Origin: Myxococcales bacterium
GTDB lineage: Bacteria > Myxococcota_A > Polyangia > Haliangiales > Haliangiaceae
Assembly: GCA_947483555.1 (NCBI GenBank)
Contig: CANKMW010000016.1
Coordinates: 1-64,000 of the forward strand
Length of the DNA: 64,000 bases
Direction: 5' to 3'
The notes beneath the pieces were generated by a model that was given only the letters and a program-made list of their open reading frames with translations, was not told where the DNA came from and did no database searches. Both the position numbers and the translations under genes were made by a program. The first letter of the stretch is position 1. The number at the start of each line of letters is the position of its first letter. Positions 1 through 8,339 of the stretch are shown here, piece after piece.

Positions 1-147
1 GCTTCCGACTCGGGCCTTCACTCTTTTCGGTGCGCGCCCATCATCCCGGCGCACCCCGGCGTGGGCCACTTCTCCACCGACCTGGGGTGGTCCCCTGGTC
101 CCCGGTGATTCCGGTGGAAGTGGTCCCCTTCGAGACCGGTGGTGACA
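1..147. mobile_element. Probable right end of an IS21-family insertion sequence (partial)
   Basis: This non-coding stretch contains spaced copies of a GTGGTCC-type motif (near 87-103 and 119-128) and closes with ...GGTGGTGACA at 138-147. IS21-family ends characteristically carry several internal repeats of this kind and terminate in CA. No transposase gene lies inside the window, so the element would extend to the left. The assignment rests on the pattern only and has not been compared with a database. If it is right, the IS end lies 16 bp upstream of the CHAT gene start. Confidence 0.4.
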
Positions 148-163
148 GCCGGGACAACACGCT

Positions 164-2383
164 GTGACGGCAAACTACGTAGCAGGCCTGAACGCGATGC
201 GGCGAGGGGAGCTGGACCGGGCTGCCGAGCTGCTCTCCAAGGAACCGAATGGTTCGCGGTGCTTCCTGCTCGCACAGGGAAACGTCGCTCTAATCCTTCT
301 CCGGGTCGGTAGATACCAAGAGGCGGAGAGGCTGGCTCGTGGAGTGTTGGCGCTCGTCGATGAGCAAGGGTGTCCGCATCCTCCCTCCGTCGTTCAGTTC
401 GCCCGCACGCTTGCGGAAGCGGTTTCGTCGCAAGGGCGTCACGTCGAATCCTTCCAACTGTTCAACAACGTTGGAGGCATCGCAAAGAACCTTGCATCGC
501 ACTTCCCTTCGTTCGTGGCTGAACTCGAGATTGAGACGGCGCACGCATTCAACTCTTGGGCCATGGCGCATGTGCAGGTGCGCACCTACGAGACTGCGGA
601 GAGCATCTTTCGGGCAGCGCGTGACATCTACGCGAGGCATGCGAAGCGCAAGCCGGTCGGGCGCGCCCATGTGCTGACGAATCTCGCACACGCACTCCGG
701 CTGCAGGGAAAGAATACCGAGGCGGAACTGGCCCTCGCGGAGGCCCTCGACATTTGCACTTCGGGAGGCGACCGCGAGCAGATGATCCGTGTCTTGATGG
801 CGCTCGCGCAGCTAGGATCAGCACTCTTCAATCGCGCAGAGCATTCCAGGCTGATCCTCCGGAGCATCGAAGCGGATCATCAGCGCGGTCGCCATGCGGC
901 GGCATACGTTCGCAGATGCATCCTGGCTGAACTCGCGGCGCAGGATGGAGATTACGCGACAGGGTTGCAGCACGTGCAGTTGGCCGTTGAACGTGAGCCT
1001 CAGCTTGACGGGCGGGATCTCAATCCGGCGAAGCTGCGTATGACGTGGGCGCACTTGCTGGAGCTGTCGGGCGCGCCCCGGGATCTGTACGCAACGAAAT
1101 TGATTGAAGGTGCGAACCTCTGGTTCTCTCGAATCGCCGACGGGCTAACCGGAGGCGACTTCTCGGCAACCACCTCGGAGATGCACGAGCACTTCCGCTA
1201 CCTCGCCGGGACACTTCTTGCAGCTGGGCGGGTAGAGGATGCGCTGCTCAGCTTCGAATCGGGAAGGGCTCTCGCTCACAGCGTTGAGGTCGATCAGCGA
1301 TTCCTCGGCAGAGTGGTCGCACGGAACCCGTTTCCGGCGGCTGGAGACGAGATTGATCCCGAGTCACTACGTCTCGCCCAACGAACGCTCGCGCCCAACG
1401 AGGCGCTGCTCTCAATCGCGATTCTGCCGCCATATGTTGTCGGATTCGTGATCACGCGAAGCCACGTGTCTGAGACTAAGATCTCGATGCCCGATGATCT
1501 TGACCAGCGGAACCAGTTGCTAGTGAGCATCCATGCAACTCCAACTCGACTCCAAGAACGTGTTGGAGCACGAGCTGTTCCTGACGCGTGCCACGCCCTG
1601 GCCAAGGCGCTTGTTTCCGAGATCGGCGCTCACGTGGTCCGCGCGATCATGCCGTATTCTTCGCTTCACGACATTCCGTGGCGAGCCGTGCTTCACCACG
1701 CGGGACTGCCGTGGAAACAGCTAACGTCCCAGGTCGAGTTCGGGCTGCTTCTGCGAGCCGAGTCCTCGGTGGGCGCGCTACCAAAACGTTGCTTCGCGCT
1801 GGGCTTCGGCACCGCCGGCGGCCTTAATCTTGGAGATGAGGCGCGAGACTTCGCGAGACACTTCGGAGCGGACGCCGCCATTGTCGTGCCGTGTAGTCGT
1901 CGTGACGTGGAAACGGCGCTGCTGCAGAACGCGATCGTGCTCCTTTCATGTCATGGAAAGGCGAGGGATGACTCAAGCGCGGACAAGGTCTTTCGGAACG
2001 ATGAGCTTCGTCTGTACGTCTCCGATGGCGCCTGCGTCGCAAGCGAACTGATTCCGGTCAGGGTCCGCGCTCCGCTCGTCATCCTTTCGGCGTGCGAATC
2101 CGGTGTCTACGAGATGTCATGGGCAGACTTTCCGGTCGGCGCTGCTGCCCAGATACTCCGTTCCGGGGCGAGTGGCGTGGTCGGTGCGCGCTTCCTTCTC
2201 GGTGCTGCGTTCTCGGCCAGCTTCTTCCGACAGGTCGGAGAGTTCCTCGCACACGGTCGCGACGCGAGTGAGGCGATGGCGTTGGCCTCCGAGTGGCACG
2301 AGGCGCATGGCTTTGACCTGTGGCGAGACATCGCATGCGTGGAACTGCTCGGCAGTCCATCGTCCATCGAGCGAGGTTCGTAG
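164..2383 (+). CDS. TPR-CHAT caspase-like protease (739 aa)
   Basis: The N-terminal half (about residues 1-400) is helical and TPR-like, with repeated Ala/Leu/Glu helices such as AELLSKEPN and AHVLTNLAHALRLQGK. The C-terminal part is a CHAT (caspase HetF-associated TPR) domain. Its expected catalytic dyad is visible: His597 in LLSCHGKA and Cys644 in VILSACESG. CHAT proteins are caspase-like proteases that often act in bacterial conflict, for example with gasdermins or in type III CRISPR systems, so a role in defence is inferred. The GTG start at 164 has no clear ribosome binding site and lies just after a putative IS end, so the true N terminus may be missing. An internal ATG at codon 12 is an alternative. 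GC content looks lower than in the genes further right, consistent with transfer. The next gene is convergent. Confidence 0.8.
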   Translation: MTANYVAGLNAMRRGELDRAAELLSKEPNGSRCFLLAQGNVALILLRVGRYQEAERLARGVLALVDEQGCPHPPSVVQFARTLAEAVSSQGRHVESFQLFNNVGGIAKNLASHFPSFVAELEIETAHAFNSWAMAHVQVRTYETAESIFRAARDIYARHAKRKPVGRAHVLTNLAHALRLQGKNTEAELALAEALDICTSGGDREQMIRVLMALAQLGSALFNRAEHSRLILRSIEADHQRGRHAAAYVRRCILAELAAQDGDYATGLQHVQLAVEREPQLDGRDLNPAKLRMTWAHLLELSGAPRDLYATKLIEGANLWFSRIADGLTGGDFSATTSEMHEHFRYLAGTLLAAGRVEDALLSFESGRALAHSVEVDQRFLGRVVARNPFPAAGDEIDPESLRLAQRTLAPNEALLSIAILPPYVVGFVITRSHVSETKISMPDDLDQRNQLLVSIHATPTRLQERVGARAVPDACHALAKALVSEIGAHVVRAIMPYSSLHDIPWRAVLHHAGLPWKQLTSQVEFGLLLRAESSVGALPKRCFALGFGTAGGLNLGDEARDFARHFGADAAIVVPCSRRDVETALLQNAIVLLSCHGKARDDSSADKVFRNDELRLYVSDGACVASELIPVRVRAPLVILSACESGVYEMSWADFPVGAAAQILRSGASGVVGARFLLGAAFSASFFRQVGEFLAHGRDASEAMALASEWHEAHGFDLWRDIACVELLGSPSSIERGS

Positions 2384-2440
2384 CTGCGTGGGTGGCCGCG
2401 CCTATGTCCGCCGCACTCTTGTGAGCGCTCGGTAGCGCCA

Positions 2441-4975
2441 TCAAGATCGCGCAAATGGGAGCAAGCGCTCGGCGACGGTCGGTGCGTCTAGCATTCGGCG
2501 CGCGGCCCAGCGACGAAGCCACCCGGGAATCGGCGCAGGGTAGGTGCCGACGACGTCGAGAATCATCGAGGTCGCGCTGGTGGGTGCCTCGAGCCAGTGC
2601 GCTGCCCCGTCGTCGCGTGCTGTGATGCGCCGGGTGAGTTCGTTGCGTGCGCAATCGGGTGCGACCTGCCAGAGCCGGTGGACCGCGAGCCAGCCGGTAC
2701 GCCCCTCGGCCAGCTGAAGTAGGCAATCTGCTTCGTCCGCGCCGAGGTGGTCCACCTGACGGCGAAGGTCATCTTCCACACGGTCGCGTGTGTTCGCGAG
2801 AAGCCAGCGAACGATCGGTCCGCGAAGCAGCGGCGGCACGCGATGAAGCTCATGGCCGTGCGCCTTGGGCGCCCAGGTCGCGGCACCGGCGGCGAGTACA
2901 TCGACATCTGCCGCCGCGAGCAGCGGATCGCCCATCGGGCCTTCAAGGAAGCGGATCACGTCGTACAGTTCCCACCTCGTCATCCTGGACCAGATGCGCC
3001 GGAGGATCAGCGCGCGGAGGTCTGCCGCCGCATCGTCCACAGCCGATCGGAGCGCTCGCGCAACCTCGTCGGCATGGAGTCGTCTCGCATCCTCATCGGA
3101 GATCGGCCACTCGACCGGCATCGTGAGCGCGATCGGCAGCATCCACGAAGGCATGTGCGTCCAGGCCTTCGCGGGCCAGCGCGAGAGCAGCGCCCGAGCA
3201 CCGACTCTCAGCCGTTCCGCGTCGTCGTGGCTTCCCGACGCGGCGTGTCCCCCGTGGAGCCAGTTCGGGATCTCGTCGGGCGGATCTCCCCAGCCCGGGA
3301 ACAGCCATGGATCGTACGAGGCGCCTTTCGGTTGAGGTGACAGCAGGCTCCACTGCCAGCAGTCCGCAAGGAACCCGTCGCCACCTGGGGCGCCCGCGCC
3401 GGGACGAGTCACAGGTGCGCGTGGAAGGCCATTGAAGCGCTCGACGAGAGCGTCCAGCTGTCGCCGGACAAGCTCCGGTAGAAGGCGCGGCACTCCGACG
3501 TTCTTCTTGGCTGAGTGGCGTCTCGCGACTGCCGCGAACGCAAGCTCCACTGCGCCGATCGCACCGAGGTCGTCGCGACCGAGAACGCTAAGGCACTTCT
3601 TCACGAACGCGTTGAACGCCGCATCGTCGAGGTTCACGGCGCTCCTGTCGAGCACCGCACGCCGCGTGGCGTCGACCGCCACATGGCACGCCGCGGCCGG
3701 CTCCACCTTGAGCAGCGCCGCAAGATGGTCGTGGATGACCGCCTGTGCGAGCCACCGAGGGCGTAGCACCAGTCGCCCGTCCGGCGTGGCTGCAAGAAGG
3801 CGGGACGACTCCAACAGCCTGATGGTCATCGCCGGATCCCGCTGAAGGCGGTCGGCGATCGCCGCGGTATCCGCCTTGTCGGAGCGCAGCGCTTGCAGTT
3901 CGGCGAGTAGCGCCGATCGGTCCGCTGGCGCCACGAGCTTCTGGGGCACGTACTCCATCCAGACGGTCGCCGCGATGGGCTCCCCGAGTGGAAAGCGGAG
4001 GTCATTCCAACGTGCGACCGCAAGCTGACGAAAGAGCTCGCTGCCGTGCGCGGCTAGCCACTCGGAGCCGAGGCTCGCTGCGGCTCGACGGATGACACCG
4101 TCGGTGGCCGCCCTCGGGTTTTCGTGCAGCGCCCCGACGAACTGCACCACGTCGTCCGGTGTGGTGAGCAAGACGGCGTCTGGATCGAACTCCGCCATCT
4201 TGCGCCACGTGCGCTCTGCATGCGGCGCATCGTCGCCGGCGCGTCGAAGGAGCCAGTCGAGAAAGCCCCGGCGTTCGAACGCAGCCGGGTTCCACTCGAG
4301 ATCGAGCCAGTTGGAGGCAGGGGGCGGGCGAGTGGAACCGCCAGGCTGCCGATCGGGCTCGCCGATTGGCTGTGGACGCGCTCCGGGGGCGAGAATCACG
4401 AGGCCCCTGCGGGTGACGCGCTGGAGAACGGCGACGTCGCTCGCGTCCAGTCGCGCCAGATCGACGACGAGTGCGCCCGCGGTGGCGGCTACGATCTCGC
4501 GCTCGGCGGCGGCGAGCGTTGGTGTCTCTATTCGAGTGGCGCGACCTCGCGCTTCCAGCCAGCGCGAGAATGTCGTCTTACCCGTCCCCGGGGCTGACGA
4601 GAACCAGACCGCATTCTCCTCAGCGGCCTGGAGGAGCGGCATCCACGCGTCCGCCATGAAGGGCGGGTCGTTCGGGTCGCTGAGATCGAGTGGCGTCGCC
4701 GCCGGGAAGTCTGGGAAGGGGACGAGGGCCTCATCCATCGCGAGGCCGAGCTCGGTCACGGTGCAGCCAATCACCTTTGCCAGCAGCCGCGCTGCCTCCG
4801 GGCGTTTGGTGAACCACTTCTTGTCGCCGTCCCTGAGCTTCCGGATCTCCTGGAGCAAGCTCCGGGCGTCGCGAGCCTTGTCGTCACCCTTCGGCCGATA
4901 GAGCTTCGCGAACGCCTCGGCCACCTGCGTAAGGGTGCGCTCGGCGAGCAACTCATCGAAGGATTCCACCGTCAT
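2441..4975 (-). CDS. Large P-loop (STAND/NACHT-like) ATPase of unknown function (844 aa)
   Basis: A Walker A motif, SSAPGTGKTT, sits at about residues 126-135 and is followed by a Walker B-like strand (ALVVDLARLD). About 105 residues of charged helices precede the ATPase. Roughly 600 helical residues without a recognisable repeat follow, rich in Trp, Arg and Leu. This architecture (N-terminal effector or adaptor, NTPase, long helical sensor) suits a STAND-type signalling ATPase, many of which act in anti-phage defence. The family is not certain. I chose the ATG at 4975 because the protein-like composition begins there; an ATG at 5005 and a longer frame to 5185 are alternatives. The gene converges with the CHAT gene with 57 bp between stops. 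Confidence 0.6.
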   Translation of the reverse strand: MTVESFDELLAERTLTQVAEAFAKLYRPKGDDKARDARSLLQEIRKLRDGDKKWFTKRPEAARLLAKVIGCTVTELGLAMDEALVPFPDFPAATPLDLSDPNDPPFMADAWMPLLQAAEENAVWFSSAPGTGKTTFSRWLEARGRATRIETPTLAAAEREIVAATAGALVVDLARLDASDVAVLQRVTRRGLVILAPGARPQPIGEPDRQPGGSTRPPPASNWLDLEWNPAAFERRGFLDWLLRRAGDDAPHAERTWRKMAEFDPDAVLLTTPDDVVQFVGALHENPRAATDGVIRRAAASLGSEWLAAHGSELFRQLAVARWNDLRFPLGEPIAATVWMEYVPQKLVAPADRSALLAELQALRSDKADTAAIADRLQRDPAMTIRLLESSRLLAATPDGRLVLRPRWLAQAVIHDHLAALLKVEPAAACHVAVDATRRAVLDRSAVNLDDAAFNAFVKKCLSVLGRDDLGAIGAVELAFAAVARRHSAKKNVGVPRLLPELVRRQLDALVERFNGLPRAPVTRPGAGAPGGDGFLADCWQWSLLSPQPKGASYDPWLFPGWGDPPDEIPNWLHGGHAASGSHDDAERLRVGARALLSRWPAKAWTHMPSWMLPIALTMPVEWPISDEDARRLHADEVARALRSAVDDAAADLRALILRRIWSRMTRWELYDVIRFLEGPMGDPLLAAADVDVLAAGAATWAPKAHGHELHRVPPLLRGPIVRWLLANTRDRVEDDLRRQVDHLGADEADCLLQLAEGRTGWLAVHRLWQVAPDCARNELTRRITARDDGAAHWLEAPTSATSMILDVVGTYPAPIPGWLRRWAARRMLDAPTVAERLLPFARS

Positions 4976-5086
4976 GTAGGGACGATGCCCGGTTCGCGAT
5001 CGCATTGCAACAGGTAGCAACTCCACCGAGTTGCTCAGAATATCATGGGCCTGGATCCGAGCCTGCGATGCCACTACCGTGTTGGC

Positions 5087-5341
5087 ATGTCCGACGCTTC
5101 CTGGACCCGCCCTCTCCTGGTTCGCGAGATGCTCGGCGAGCTGCGCACGCGGCGATGGCGGCCGTTGAGGACCAAGGGGTCGCATCAGACATGGGCCAGC
5201 CCCTCAGGGGCGACCCTCACAGTCGTCGTCAACCACCGTTCGAGGCCGACATCGCGCGTGGTCTGGGCAGCGTTCCTGCGCGCTCTCGCCGCTGAGGGGG
5301 TACCAACCCAAGCCGCTCCACGGAGCAGGAGATCGACATGA
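5087..5341 (+). CDS. HicA-like (YcfA-type) small toxin candidate (84 aa)
   Basis: The sequence MLGELRTRRWRPLRTKGSHQ, followed by a segment ending in TLTVVVNHR, matches the pattern of HicA mRNA interferases: a short helix, a Lys-Gly-Ser-His box holding the catalytic His, and a beta strand that ends in a basic patch. HicA toxins cleave mRNA and are normally neutralised by HicB. The length is slightly above the usual 60-80 aa. The start is the ATG at 5087; an upstream in-frame ATG at 5045 gives a less protein-like N terminus. The stop overlaps the ATG of the next gene (ATGA), so the two are translationally coupled. No HicB-like gene is adjacent. Confidence 0.6.
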   Translation: MSDASWTRPLLVREMLGELRTRRWRPLRTKGSHQTWASPSGATLTVVVNHRSRPTSRVVWAAFLRALAAEGVPTQAAPRSRRST

Positions 5342-5523
5342 GCAAGAAGCACTACACGCCGAATGAGATGCGCTCGAACGTGAAGAACCCCAACAACAGT
5401 GCCCACGTCGCCGATCAGGCAAACCGGGCCCAGCAGTCCGGTGGCATCGGGCAGGCGTCGCCCAGCGTGAACGGTACTGAGTCGGAAGGGGAGTCTGTGA
5501 GGGTGCCGGCCCGGGAGTCGTAG
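5338..5523 (+). CDS. Small hydrophilic protein coupled to the HicA-like gene (61 aa)
   Basis: The product begins MSKKHYTPNEMRSNVKNPNN and is polar, rich in Asn, Gln, Ser and Gly, with no hydrophobic segment and no recognisable domain. It overlaps the end of the HicA-like gene by four bases (ATGA), which argues for co-translation and a shared role. It lacks the HicB RNase-H-like fold signature and the ribbon-helix-helix expected of a standard antitoxin. It could be an atypical antitoxin or an unrelated small protein. Confidence 0.5.
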   Translation: MSKKHYTPNEMRSNVKNPNNSAHVADQANRAQQSGGIGQASPSVNGTESEGESVRVPARES

Positions 5524-5627
5524 ACCGCACGCTCTGCCCACCGTCGCGACGGTCGCTCGCATGTCGCGAGTGACCATCGCGCTGGGCTTGCGCTTGCCCG
5601 TCGTCCGGAATCTTGCGATAGAGCCGC

Positions 5628-6257
5628 ATGATCCTGTCCGACGAGGACGCCGCGCTGTTCTACCGCGCGTGGGGAGCGCTGCTCACCTGGGTGAACGACC
5701 GGCGCAGGATCGTCCCGGCGTTCCCGCGTCCCACGCCCGGCCGTCCGATCGCGCCGGAGCTCGCCACGGCGATCAGGGACGTCGTATGGGACGAGGACGC
5801 GCTGCGCGAGCAGTTCCTCGCCGAGGGGGCGTCCGATCTCGACGGCGCAGAGCGCGAGCTGGTCGCGTCCTGGAAGGATCGCGTGCGCGGTCGGTTCGTC
5901 ATCCTCAACCACCTGCAGAAGCACTCGATCTTCATGAGCGAGGCGGTCTACGGGGTGCGCGGGATCTACACGCCGCTCATGGCGATGTTTCCGGAGGTGC
6001 CCATGTTCGTCCAGGCGGTGCTCATCCCGTTCCGGGACGTGATCATCACCGACGGGCTGATCCAGAGCTACCCGATGCACATCAGCTTCGGCGGTGGCGC
6101 GCGGCGGATGTTCAAGGAGCAGTACAGCGCGGCGCGGGCGGCCGGGCAGGTCCATACCAGCTTGCCGGTACGCACGAGTCCGGGCCCAACGGTCGCTACG
6201 CCGACGGCCCGTCGAGCACAGACACGCCGGCGAACGGCGCGAGCGAGGTCGACATGA
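5628..6257 (+). CDS. Uncharacterised protein, first gene of a coupled pair (209 aa)
   Basis: The product starts MILSDEDAALFYRAWGALL. It has an ordered N-terminal 165 residues with amphipathic helices and a hydrophobic stretch near YTPLMAMFPEVPMFVQAVL, followed by a low-complexity Arg/Thr-rich tail. I do not recognise a family. The stop overlaps the start of the next gene (ATGA), so the two genes form an operon. The ribosome binding site is weak. The Arg/Thr-rich tail may be poorly constrained. Neighbouring toxin-like and CHAT/ATPase genes place it in an accessory island. Confidence 0.65.
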   Translation: MILSDEDAALFYRAWGALLTWVNDRRRIVPAFPRPTPGRPIAPELATAIRDVVWDEDALREQFLAEGASDLDGAERELVASWKDRVRGRFVILNHLQKHSIFMSEAVYGVRGIYTPLMAMFPEVPMFVQAVLIPFRDVIITDGLIQSYPMHISFGGGARRMFKEQYSAARAAGQVHTSLPVRTSPGPTVATPTARRAQTRRRTARARST

Positions 6258-6958
6258 GATACGAGGAGTTCAACCAGGCGTGGGTGCAGGCGCTGCGCGA
6301 GTCGATGTTCCCGATCATCGGGATGGATCCGATCGAGGAGTCGGTCGGGCTGCGCTCCATGGAGCGCTCGGTGAAGTCGTTCGTCGAGCCGTTCGGCGGG
6401 CAGCACGGGGCGCCGTTCCATGTAACGGCGGCGCTGGAGTACCGGTGGGATGCGCTGCAGACCGCGAGGACGGCGACGACGGAGGAGGGCATGCTCGACG
6501 AGTTGCTCGGCCGCGAGACCCGGCGGGCGCGCACCGCGCATCCCTGGCTTCGAGTCGACGTGACGTTGCGGGCCTCGACGCTGTGGGGCAAGGAGCTCGC
6601 GTTGCCGCCGCCGCACGCCTGGCAGCGCTGGGCCCGCGAGACCCTGGGGAGGCTCGAGAGCATCGAGCCGATCCTTCCGAGTGAGACGGTGCGCGAAGGC
6701 CGGAACGGATTGCCGGAGTTCCTCGCGTGGCAGAGCGAGCCCGAATTGCAGGTGCTGTGTAGCCCGGCCGGTGAGCTCAAGCTCCGCGGCGTCGAGGTCG
6801 CCACGTGGCAGGCGATCGAGCTTCCGCGGAAGTGGGACGACCCGGATCGGCGGCCGGACAAGCGGCCCGATGGACAGCTCGCGGCCATGTTCAAGCGGCT
6901 TCGCTCGGCGATGAACGCGTGGATGGAGGCGCTGGATCACCTGTCCCCGGCGCGGTAG
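6254..6958 (+). CDS. Uncharacterised protein, second gene of a coupled pair (234 aa)
   Basis: The product begins MRYEEFNQAWVQALRESMF and is a soluble, Trp- and Arg-rich protein with segments such as HPWLRVDVTLRASTLWGKEL. No signal peptide or membrane segment is seen, and I do not recognise its family. The ATG at 6254 overlaps the stop of the preceding gene and was preferred over a longer upstream reading of the same frame, because that upstream part is low-complexity Arg/Ala/Gly and lies antisense-like over the preceding gene. The pair probably acts together. Confidence 0.65.
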   Translation: MRYEEFNQAWVQALRESMFPIIGMDPIEESVGLRSMERSVKSFVEPFGGQHGAPFHVTAALEYRWDALQTARTATTEEGMLDELLGRETRRARTAHPWLRVDVTLRASTLWGKELALPPPHAWQRWARETLGRLESIEPILPSETVREGRNGLPEFLAWQSEPELQVLCSPAGELKLRGVEVATWQAIELPRKWDDPDRRPDKRPDGQLAAMFKRLRSAMNAWMEALDHLSPAR

Positions 6959-7051
6959 CGGGGACGCGCTTCGCCGCGCTCGCTTGCTGTCAGGTCGACC
7001 GTCGCGCACGGATCACCGCGTCGATTCCGGGGCGTGCGGCGAGCAGAAGCA

Positions 7052-7318
7052 TCACCCCGCGGACGCCGTCAGCCGAGCAACGAACTGCGCGATCGCATCG
7101 ACGCCGTCTTGCTCTTCCGACGTCGGGGGAGAGGGATCCTCTGACGCATCGAGCGCGAGCTCGTGAAAGAACGCGTCGACGACGCGGACGTCGCGCTCGG
7201 AGACTCCGTCGAGGTCGACGACCCGCGGCAGCGCGCCACGGTCCTCGGGCACGTACTCCTGCGTGGGGATGTCGGCGAACGCGCGCTCACCGGTGGTGTC
7301 GGACCAGTCGTCGTTCAT
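7052..7318 (-). CDS. Small acidic protein coupled to the sigma-like gene (88 aa)
   Basis: This very acidic protein (MNDDWSDTTGERAFADIPTQ at its start) lies downstream of the sigma-like gene. The two genes overlap by four bases (ATGA on the minus strand), so translation is coupled. The acidic nature and coupling would fit a protein that binds and controls the sigma-like factor, but no anti-sigma motif is recognisable, so this is inference only. There is no membrane segment. Confidence 0.5.
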   Translation of the reverse strand: MNDDWSDTTGERAFADIPTQEYVPEDRGALPRVVDLDGVSERDVRVVDAFFHELALDASEDPSPPTSEEQDGVDAIAQFVARLTASAG

Positions 7319-7977
7319 GAGGCACTCCTAAGGATGTCGCTTGCCGCCTCGCGAAGCTCGGGCGGGAGGTGTTTGACGAGGTAGAGGAGACGGCGCCGCG
7401 CGGCCTTGTACTGCGCGGCGGTGAAGTGCGTGCGGGCCATCACGTCGTCGCGTTCGACGATGCTGTCGGCCCAGCAGTCGAGGATCGCTTGAGCCTCATC
7501 GTCGTGCTCGGCCAGGCGGCGGAGCTCGGCGGCGAGCGTCACGATCAGACCGACCAGGATCAGAGGAGCGGCGTCCGCCTGTGAGGCTTGGGTCTCGTGC
7601 ACCTCGACCTCGATGCGCACGCTGGTCTCGTCGTTGGCGGCTGTGTTCCACGCGACATGCGGGAAGCGCTTGGCGTGACGCGCGTCGTTCCAGGCGCGCC
7701 AGCGGATCGCGTTCCGGACGTGATCGAGGAGCGATCGCCGCGCGGGATCCCAGGCCAGCGTTCCGTTCCAGGTGTCGGCGAGCGCGTCTTGCACGAGCTC
7801 GCGCGGGTAGAGGTGATCGACGCGTCGCCCCGCCCGACGTGGCAGCTTCGCCCACTGGCGCGCGAAGCGTTGTGCGGCGAGGTAGAGCGCCGGGGTCGCT
7901 TGTGCGCGGAAGGCGGCCAACACGTCGGGCGAACGCGACGCGCCGCCAAGCGGTTCGTCGTCTCGTTCGTCGGCCAT
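7315..7977 (-). CDS. Sigma-70-like (ECF-type) transcription factor (220 aa)
   Basis: The central part, with LYPRELVQDALADTWNGTLA followed by a DPARRSLLDHVRNAIRWRAW-type helix, resembles region 2 of ECF sigma factors, in which an acidic DxVQDxL helix precedes the Arg/Trp-rich DNA-melting helix. A C-terminal helix pair, AQYKAARRRLLYLVKHLP, resembles a region 4 recognition helix. This arrangement is known from divergent sigma-like proteins of myxobacteria and their phages. The gene is transcribed away from the element's long operon, across a 362-bp intergenic region, and could control it. Identity as a sigma factor is likely but divergent. The adjacent 88-aa gene is coupled to it. Confidence 0.55.
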   Translation of the reverse strand: MADERDDEPLGGASRSPDVLAAFRAQATPALYLAAQRFARQWAKLPRRAGRRVDHLYPRELVQDALADTWNGTLAWDPARRSLLDHVRNAIRWRAWNDARHAKRFPHVAWNTAANDETSVRIEVEVHETQASQADAAPLILVGLIVTLAAELRRLAEHDDEAQAILDCWADSIVERDDVMARTHFTAAQYKAARRRLLYLVKHLPPELREAASDILRSAS

Positions 7978-8339
7978 GTGAGTAGCAACGGCGCTGGTGC
8001 TCCGGACGATCTGTGCTCGCGAACGATTGCCACGATGACATGCGGGACGACCGCAACTGTCAGTTTGTCGGCGTCACGAAGTCGTCATCGCGAACGCTGT
8101 AACCGAATCTTCACGGGCACCGCGACAACGGACGTGATCGCAAATCGCAAGTAGCGGAAGTGCACGTCGCCGCTGCGGTCTCGGAAATGCCGGCGACAAA
8201 TCGCGGCGCATTTCCTCGGCGGATGCGCGCCGCGATCGCCGATCGAGAAAGTGTGCTCTCGGGCGTTCTGCGCACGATTACTCAGTGAAGGCGATTGATC
8301 GCGACGAAGCGAACGACGCCGCACGAAGGAGTCCGCGCA
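7978..8339. promoter_or_regulatory. Divergent regulatory region between the sigma-like gene and the element operon
   Basis: This 362-bp gap has no convincing gene and is visibly richer in A and T than its flanks. It separates the leftward sigma-like gene from the rightward operon, so promoters for both should lie here. A perfect 8-bp inverted repeat, GGAAATGC at 8183-8190 and GCATTTCC at 8208-8215 with a 17-nt spacer, is a candidate operator. The operon's first gene has a GAAGGA ribosome binding site at about 8325-8330. No consensus -35/-10 pair is obvious. Confidence 0.4.

Noticed and set aside
5338..5523. HicB antitoxin
   Set aside because: The product lacks the HicB fold signature and a ribbon-helix-helix, so it is listed only as a coupled small protein.
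7052..7318. Anti-sigma factor
   Set aside because: Only coupling and acidity support this; no anti-sigma motif or membrane helix is present.
1..8339. Left attachment repeat (copy of the tRNA-Gly 3' end) for the integrated element
   Set aside because: I searched by eye for TTCGAACC-type matches to the tRNA end and found none, so the left boundary cannot be placed.
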